DNA from: Thiotrichaceae bacterium
GTDB taxonomy: Bacteria; Pseudomonadota; Gammaproteobacteria; SZUA-229
Direction: 5' to 3'
DNA: 11,022 bases
NCBI GenBank assembly: GCA_002746365.1
Contig: NVWZ01000003.1
Span: 7,011-18,032 of the forward strand
Shown: positions 6,489-11,022 of the stretch, in pieces
Layout: each line of letters starts with the position of its first letter
How positions within the stretch are numbered: position 1 is the stretch's first letter
Translations under genes and position numbers: made by a program
Notes under the pieces: model-generated
What the model saw: the letters and a program-made list of their open reading frames with translations, nothing else
What the model was told of the DNA's origin: nothing
Database searches by the model: none

Positions 6489-8141
6489 ATGAAAGCATCA
6501 GATCTGTTTGTAAGTTGTTTAGAAGAAGAAGGCATTGAATACATCTTTGGCGTACCGGGGGAAGAAAACGCTGATTTCATGATGTCACTGGAGAAATCTA
6601 CAAAGATTAAATTTATTCTCACCCGACACGAACAAGGCGCTGCCTTTATGGCCGAAATCTACGGCAGACTCACAGGCAATGCTGCGGGTTGTCTCGGTAC
6701 ACTTGGCCCCGGTGCGACCAATTTGATTACTGGCGTTGCTGATTCCAATATGGATCGTGCACCTTTGTTGGCACTCACCGGTCAGGGTTCATCACAACGT
6801 CTGCATAAAGAATCGCATCAAATTATGGATGTGGTAAAAATGTTTGAACCCGTGACCAAGTGGGCGACCACGGTTTTACATCAGGACAATATCCCAGAGA
6901 TTATACGCAAAGCTGTACGCATAGCACGAACAGAAAAACCCGGCGCGGTCCATATCGAACTACCGGAAGATGTGGCAAAACTGCCAACCACCACCAAACC
7001 CTTAAAACCACAACGCTTCAGGCGAGCGGTGACCGATGACAAGATCATCGATCAGGCATTTGAAGTATTAAAGAACGCAAAGCACCCTATCATCCTCGCA
7101 GGTAATGGCTGCATCCGTCGGCGTGCAAGCAAACAGTTACGCATGTTCTGCGAAAAAACCGGTATCGGTGTCATTAATACCTTTATGGCGAAAGGCTGCG
7201 TGGATATGGATGCTGACTACTGTCTCTATACTATCGGCTTACAATCACGAGACGTTGTTGCTTGCGCGTTGGAAAAAGCCGACGTGGTACTGGCGCTCGG
7301 TTATGACATGGTTGAATACCACCCTAACCTGTGGAATTCAAAAGGTGACCACCACATCATCCACGCTGACTTTCTACCCGCAGAGATCGATTCTGACTAT
7401 CACCCTGAAACCGAATTAGTCGGTGATCTTGCTCATACTTTATGGATGTTAAACCAACGCATCGATGGCAATGGTGGTTTAGATTTTGATACGTCTCATC
7501 AAGCAGCAACTCGCAGCAGCATGCAGGAAGAACTAAGCATGTATAAAGATGACGATACCGAAGGCTCAATTCGACCACAAAAAGTTCTGTGGGATTGCCG
7601 TGAAGTTATGGGACCACATGATATTTTACTATCCGATGTTGGTGCACATAAGATGTGGATTGCCAGACACTACCAATGCCATGAACCCAATACCTGTTTA
7701 ATTCCCAATGGTTTTTGTTCCATGGGATTTGCCCTGCCTGGTGCTATCGCGGCTGCACTGGTTTACCCTGACCGACGTATTTTGTCGATATCCGGCGATG
7801 CGGGTTATCTGATGAATGTTCAGGAAATGGAAACAGCGAAGCGATTGAATACCAATATTGTTACCATGGTATGGGAAGATAATATGTACGGATTGATTGC
7901 ATGGAAACAGGAAAGCGAGTTTGGCAAACACACTGATTTATCTTTTGGCAATCCCGACTGGTTAAAACTGGCTGAGTCATTTGGCTGGTGTGGTCATAAG
8001 GTCGAAAATAGTCGTGACCTGGTAGCCACACTGGAAAAGGCATTTAATGAAGAAGGGCCCAGTCTGGTCGTGATACCGATTGATTATCGTGAGAATATGA
8101 TATTGACGGAACGATTGGGTAATATTGCCTGCCCAATTTAA
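6489..8141 (+). CDS. ThDP-dependent acetolactate synthase-like enzyme, large (catalytic) subunit
   Basis: A complete 550-residue protein with the three-domain ThDP-enzyme layout. The N-terminal Pyr domain has GVPGEEN (21-27) and the cofactor-activating glutamate in RHEQGAA (Glu48). A central Rossmann-like domain runs over about 180-330. The C-terminal PP domain has the metal/ThDP motif GDA (436-438) closed by WEDN (462-465), in place of the usual GDG...NN form. In acetolactate synthases such enzymes decarboxylate pyruvate and join it to a second 2-oxo acid. No regulatory small subunit (IlvN/IlvH) is adjacent, so a catabolic or other 2-oxo-acid carboligase or decarboxylase is plausible. The same-strand aldehyde dehydrogenase downstream suggests linked metabolism. 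The ATG has a clear AGGA at 6480-6483. Family assignment is strong; the substrate is not settled. Confidence 0.9.
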   Translation: MKASDLFVSCLEEEGIEYIFGVPGEENADFMMSLEKSTKIKFILTRHEQGAAFMAEIYGRLTGNAAGCLGTLGPGATNLITGVADSNMDRAPLLALTGQGSSQRLHKESHQIMDVVKMFEPVTKWATTVLHQDNIPEIIRKAVRIARTEKPGAVHIELPEDVAKLPTTTKPLKPQRFRRAVTDDKIIDQAFEVLKNAKHPIILAGNGCIRRRASKQLRMFCEKTGIGVINTFMAKGCVDMDADYCLYTIGLQSRDVVACALEKADVVLALGYDMVEYHPNLWNSKGDHHIIHADFLPAEIDSDYHPETELVGDLAHTLWMLNQRIDGNGGLDFDTSHQAATRSSMQEELSMYKDDDTEGSIRPQKVLWDCREVMGPHDILLSDVGAHKMWIARHYQCHEPNTCLIPNGFCSMGFALPGAIAAALVYPDRRILSISGDAGYLMNVQEMETAKRLNTNIVTMVWEDNMYGLIAWKQESEFGKHTDLSFGNPDWLKLAESFGWCGHKVENSRDLVATLEKAFNEEGPSLVVIPIDYRENMILTERLGNIACPI

Positions 8142-8153
8142 TACGCGCGATGT

Positions 8154-8224
8154 TGTCATCCTGAACATAGTGAAGGATCTTGTACTCTGACGTCTAAGAT
8201 CCTTCACTATCGTTCAGAATGACA
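8154..8224. repeat. Long palindromic repeat (TGTCATCCTGA type) between the two metabolic genes
   Basis: The arms are 8154-8181 and 8196-8224; compared as inverted copies they differ by one substitution and one single-base gap over 28-29 positions, around a 14-nt loop (8182-8195). Each arm reads TGTCATYCTGAAC outward and GTGAAGGATCTT inward. Intergenic palindromes of this kind are widespread in bacterial genomes, often in many copies. In a transcript from the upstream enzyme gene to the aldehyde dehydrogenase it would form a very stable hairpin, which could reduce read-through or protect the upstream mRNA. No T-tract follows the stem. Confidence 0.85.
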
Positions 8225-8274
8225 AGCTTTATATTTATACCCTGATGAACATCTAGTAAAATGTGAGAAAACAA

Positions 8275-9711
8275 ATGACTGAGCATTTCAAACTTCTAAT
8301 CCCCGGTGCAACTCCTGCAGGTAACATCAACGTAACAGCACCTTACGACGGCGCTCAAATTGCGACAATAGAAACCGGTGATGCAAACGCTGCTGAAATC
8401 GCATTAGAAAAAGCCCAGCAGTTATTTAGCAATAAACAAAACTGGTTAACGGCTGAGCAACGTATCACTATATTAGAAAAAACCGCTGACATCATGCAAT
8501 CACGTTTTGAAGAGCTTGCAGTAGAAGCCGCTCGCGAAGGTGGCAAACCGCTTACCGATTCAAAAGTTGAAGTCACCCGTGCTATCGACGGTATAAAAAA
8601 TTGTGTCGAAGTCATACGCAGTGAACACGGTGAAGAAATTCCAATGGGGAAAAATGCAGCATCGATGAATCGTCTGGCATTTACTACGCACGAACCGATT
8701 GGCGTCGTGGTTGCCGTTAGTGCTTTCAATCATCCACTCAACCTGGCCGTGCATCAAATCGGCCCTGCTGTTGCGGCTGGTTGTCCGGTTATTATTAAAC
8801 CAGCCGAAGACACACCGCTCTCCTGTTTTCGACTCATTCAAATCTTACACGAAGCGGGATTACCCGAAGCCTGGTGTCAGGGCATCGTCACAACCAATCA
8901 TGAAGCCGCAGAAAAATTAGTTTCGGATAACCGCGTGGCGTTTTTTAGTTTTATCGGCAGTGCACGTGTCGGCTGGATGTTACGATCCAAACTTGCCAAT
9001 GGTACACGCTGCGGACTGGAGCACGGTGGCGTAGCACCGGTTATCGTTTCACACGATGCGGATATGGATGATACCGTTGCACTATTAGCAAAAGCTGGCT
9101 TTTATCATGCGGGGCAAGTCTGCGTTTCTGTACAGCGCATCTATGCAGATAAAAAAATCGCACGACAACTGGCAGAAAAAATTGCCGAAACCGGTAAGCA
9201 GATGAAAATTGGTGACCCCACATTACCGGACACAGAAATCGGCCCATTAATTCGACACGCAGAAACTGACCGCGTTGATGAGTGGGTAAAAGATGCCATA
9301 GACAAAGGCGCCGAATTACTCAGTGGTGGTGAAAGAATCTCTGATAGCTGTTATCCCGCAACCGTACTATTTAATCCAGGCGAAGAGGCTATTATTTCGC
9401 AGAATGAAATTTTCGGCCCGGTGGTCTGCGTGTATGAATACGAAGACATCGACGACGCCATTACACGTGCCAATAGTTTAGATGTGGCTTTTCAGGCTGC
9501 CGTTTTTTCTAAAAACATCGACACCTGCATGCATGCATTCAAGCAACTTGATGCTTCCGCTATCATGGTTAATGACCACACCGCTTTTCGCGTAGACTGG
9601 ATGCCCTTCGCCGGTTTAAAACATTCTGGTCATGGCGTGGGCGGCATTCCGCACACATTCAAAGATATGCAGATTGAAAAAATGATGGTAATTCGTTCGC
9701 CTGCACTTTGA
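8275..9711 (+). CDS. NAD(P)-dependent aldehyde dehydrogenase
   Basis: The protein has 478 residues from the chosen ATG and is a full-length ALDH-superfamily member. Visible are the oxyanion asparagine in FNHP (Asn152), the cofactor lysine in IIKP (Lys175), FIGSARVG (226-233) around the nucleotide site, the general-base glutamate in GLEHGG (Glu249), the catalytic cysteine in GQVCVS (Cys283) and EIFGPV (378-383). The LEHGG variant and the C-terminal block NDHTAFRVDWMPFAGLKHSG recall the branch that includes phosphonoacetaldehyde and lactaldehyde dehydrogenases. The substrate is not determined. A GTG four codons upstream (8263) is possible, but GTGAG seven bases before the ATG at 8275 looks like the ribosome-binding site. 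Coupling to the upstream ThDP enzyme, for example oxidising an aldehyde made by 2-oxo-acid decarboxylation, is inference. Confidence 0.92.
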   Translation: MTEHFKLLIPGATPAGNINVTAPYDGAQIATIETGDANAAEIALEKAQQLFSNKQNWLTAEQRITILEKTADIMQSRFEELAVEAAREGGKPLTDSKVEVTRAIDGIKNCVEVIRSEHGEEIPMGKNAASMNRLAFTTHEPIGVVVAVSAFNHPLNLAVHQIGPAVAAGCPVIIKPAEDTPLSCFRLIQILHEAGLPEAWCQGIVTTNHEAAEKLVSDNRVAFFSFIGSARVGWMLRSKLANGTRCGLEHGGVAPVIVSHDADMDDTVALLAKAGFYHAGQVCVSVQRIYADKKIARQLAEKIAETGKQMKIGDPTLPDTEIGPLIRHAETDRVDEWVKDAIDKGAELLSGGERISDSCYPATVLFNPGEEAIISQNEIFGPVVCVYEYEDIDDAITRANSLDVAFQAAVFSKNIDTCMHAFKQLDASAIMVNDHTAFRVDWMPFAGLKHSGHGVGGIPHTFKDMQIEKMMVIRSPAL

Positions 9712-9765
9712 TAGCCGACACTTTTATAAAAAGAAAACTCGAAAACCGTAACAATTTTATTATAT

Positions 9766-9795
9766 TGTCATCCTCGAATGCTTATGTCGGGATCT
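9766..9795. repeat. Short palindromic repeat overlapping a gene start
   Basis: The segment starts TTGTCATCCT, the same ten bases that begin the repeat region at 8153-8162, and ends GGATCT, also shared. ATCC-t-CGA (9770-9777) pairs with TCGGGAT (9787-9793) with one bulged T. The loop (9778-9786) contains both candidate ATG codons of the TfoX-like gene. It looks like a member or relative of the same class of palindromic repeat. Confidence 0.5.
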
Positions 9796-10148
9796 AAAAA
9801 AGAAAAAGAATTTGTTTCATACATCGTCGATCTCATGCAATCAATGGGGCCCGTTTATTCAAAAGGTATGTTTGGCGGTCACGGTATTTTTCTTGACGGT
9901 TTAATGTTTGGACTGGTTGCTGATAACGTACTGTACCTGAAAACAGATAAACAGATAAACAGACTGAACAAGACTTTATCTCAAAAGACCTTGCACCCTT
10001 CACTTACGCCAAAAAAGACAAAATCTTTAAGATGAATTATTATCAAGCGCCCGAAGAAACACTGGAAGATGCCGAGCAAATGAATCACTGGAGCAATACC
10101 GCATATTCCGTCGCCATTCGAGCTGCTGCAAAAAAGAAAAAATTATAG
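9778..10148 (+). pseudogene. TfoX N-terminal-domain protein gene, frameshifted
   Basis: The first part encodes MFGGHGIFLDGLMFGLVADN and LYLKTDK, the hallmark of the TfoX N-terminal domain (stand-alone proteins of roughly 110-120 residues). After Lys58-Gln59 the frame runs into unrelated residues and stops at 10033-10035. The other frame carries the missing half: QTEQDFISKDLAPFTYAKKD followed by KIFKMNYYQAPEETLEDAEQ, ending RAAAKKKKL with TAG at 10146-10148. The break coincides with a tandem duplication of the 8-mer GATAAACA (9946-9953 and 9954-9961). Removing one copy restores a single 120-residue frame. TfoX (Sxy) regulates competence in some gammaproteobacteria, but stand-alone N-domain proteins are mostly uncharacterised. 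The start is ATG 9778 or 9784; neither has a good ribosome-binding site and both lie in a palindromic repeat. A sequencing or assembly error is possible. Confidence 0.85.
9938..9963 (+). repeat. Period-8 tandem repeat causing the frameshift
   Basis: GATAAACA occurs twice in tandem (9946-9953 and 9954-9961), preceded by a partial unit AAACA (9941-9945) and followed by GA. The 23-base run with period 8 lies inside the TfoX-like gene. Eight is not a multiple of three, so one extra unit shifts the frame, and loss of one unit by slippage would repair it. Confidence 0.85.
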
Positions 10149-10185
10149 GAAAATGATTGCTAAAAATAATGACTAGATCTGATTT

Positions 10186-11022
10186 CTAAAAGCGATAAAG
10201 ATAATTCAGATTAAAAATCAATCCCGAATAATCATTATCACCGTCAGCTGACGAATCATAATAGAGAATAGAACCGTCAACACCTTGCTTCGAAGATAAA
10301 GCGTAACTATTACCCACTCTTAACGAAATCGTTTTTGCACCAAGTTTGTATGCAAAACGTGATGGCGTTAACTCTAAAAAAGCATCATCTCGTACGATTG
10401 AACTTGATGCCTGAATAATTTCACCTGTTGGAACCGCTGTAGAAACCACGTCCCCATCAACATAAAACAACGTTACATAGGCATTATTTTTTGCGGTTAA
10501 TTTAAAGTCAAAATCCGCATATAAGCGATTATTATCCGCATCAAACGTCTTTTCATCTGCACTGATACTCTCGATGATAAAACCTAGTCGCATCGCGACA
10601 AAATCAGTCAGTCGTTTGCTCAAGCCAAGTTCTAATTCAATAGCAGAACCATCACGCTGATCACTTTTATATAATCGTTGCTGATACCCCACTTTTGCAA
10701 AGTAACGCGCCGAAGTATAACCGGGAGAAAGCCGGAGATTATAACGACCACTGATACCCAGACGGGTGTTACTTAACTTTTCAAAATCAAGATATTGATT
10801 AACAGCCAATGTACCTTCAATCGAAATAAAGCTTTTATCATTCAACACCCGTTTATAGGCGGCAGAAGCATCCACATTTAGAATGCTGTCCTTTTCAATA
10901 TCGCGCGCAAGTTCAGCGCGTGTCACATTGTCATCATAGGTATAACCAGCTGAAATATCAGTTTTTATTGGACTAGCTGCCTGTAGTGCTGCCGTATAGA
11001 AAAATACTGGCAATAACAATAG
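10186..11022 (-). CDS. Outer-membrane beta-barrel protein (5' end outside window)
   Basis: The frame is open through the right edge, so the first residues are missing; a TTG at 11017-11019 is less likely to be the real start. The visible N-terminus is the hydrophobic core and end of a signal peptide (LLPVFFYTAALQAAS, cleavage probably after LQA). The mature part has alternating hydrophobic and polar stretches with many Tyr, Asp, Asn and Ser, for example AGYTYDDNVTRAEL at the start, and ends in LNYLYRF. A terminal aromatic residue after alternating hydrophobic positions is the outer-membrane insertion signal recognised by the BAM complex. About 265 mature residues would make a barrel of some 12 strands; this is an estimate. 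No specific family or ligand is recognised. It converges on the broken TfoX-like gene with a 37-bp gap that shows no clear terminator. Confidence 0.85.
   Translation of the reverse strand, partial: LLLLPVFFYTAALQAASPIKTDISAGYTYDDNVTRAELARDIEKDSILNVDASAAYKRVLNDKSFISIEGTLAVNQYLDFEKLSNTRLGISGRYNLRLSPGYTSARYFAKVGYQQRLYKSDQRDGSAIELELGLSKRLTDFVAMRLGFIIESISADEKTFDADNNRLYADFDFKLTAKNNAYVTLFYVDGDVVSTAVPTGEIIQASSSIVRDDAFLELTPSRFAYKLGAKTISLRVGNSYALSSKQGVDGSILYYDSSADGDNDYSGLIFNLNYLYRF

Noticed and set aside
7105..7419. A 104-codon frame inside the acetolactate-synthase-like gene
   Set aside because: It is out of frame with a full-length conserved enzyme, and its product shows no motif or plausible start signal.
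8154..8224. Reading the palindrome as an intrinsic terminator of the ThDP enzyme gene
   Set aside because: The stem lacks a following U-tract and its arm sequence resembles a dispersed repeat family, so it is listed as a repeat; some effect on termination cannot be excluded.
8355..8729. A 124-codon open frame antisense to the aldehyde dehydrogenase gene
   Set aside because: It mirrors a well-supported enzyme gene and its translation is Ser/Ala/Ile-rich without recognisable domains, typical of antisense shadow frames.
1..11022. Defence system, prophage, transposon or CRISPR locus
   Set aside because: No cas, nuclease, integrase, transposase, toxin-antitoxin or regularly spaced repeat was recognised on either strand; the genes are transport, envelope, regulatory and metabolic.

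Overview
This window looks like part of a gammaproteobacterial chromosome of low to moderate GC. The best evidence is an ABC exporter pair that I recognise from memory as close to Escherichia coli YadG and YadH. Outer-membrane components (a lipoprotein, a beta-barrel protein and type I secretion parts) confirm a Gram-negative envelope. I see no rRNA, tRNA, CRISPR array, transposase or phage gene. A species cannot be assigned.

Layout. Positions 1-1895 hold the end of a type I secretion operon: the 3' part of an ABC ATPase whose signature loop is degenerate, then a complete HlyD-type adaptor overlapping it by 4 bp. A 200-bp stretch with two small unrecognised reading frames follows. Next come a 67-residue lipoprotein gene and a convergent two-helix membrane protein gene, which share an AT-rich terminator hairpin. 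On the minus strand, a TetR-family regulator (3137-3709) is followed 16 bp later by a conserved-looking hypothetical gene (2677-3120). Divergent from the regulator is yadG-yadH (3880-5585). A structured 88-bp element sits between yadH and a convergent DUF6580-like membrane protein gene (5694-6227).

Positions 6489-9711 carry a ThDP-dependent acetolactate-synthase-like enzyme and an NAD(P)-dependent aldehyde dehydrogenase in the same direction. A strong palindromic repeat lies in the 133-bp gap between them. They may form a metabolic pair acting on a 2-oxo acid or its aldehyde product; that is inference. Then comes a TfoX N-terminal-domain gene broken by an 8-bp tandem duplication (9778-10148), and finally a minus-strand outer-membrane beta-barrel gene running off the right edge.

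No clearly new multi-gene system is visible. The most interesting items are the degenerate signature loop of the secretion ATPase, the slippage-type frameshift in the TfoX gene, the palindromic repeats (one of which supplies the start codons of that gene), the three-way-junction element at 5602-5689, and the uncharacterised gene linked to the TetR regulator.
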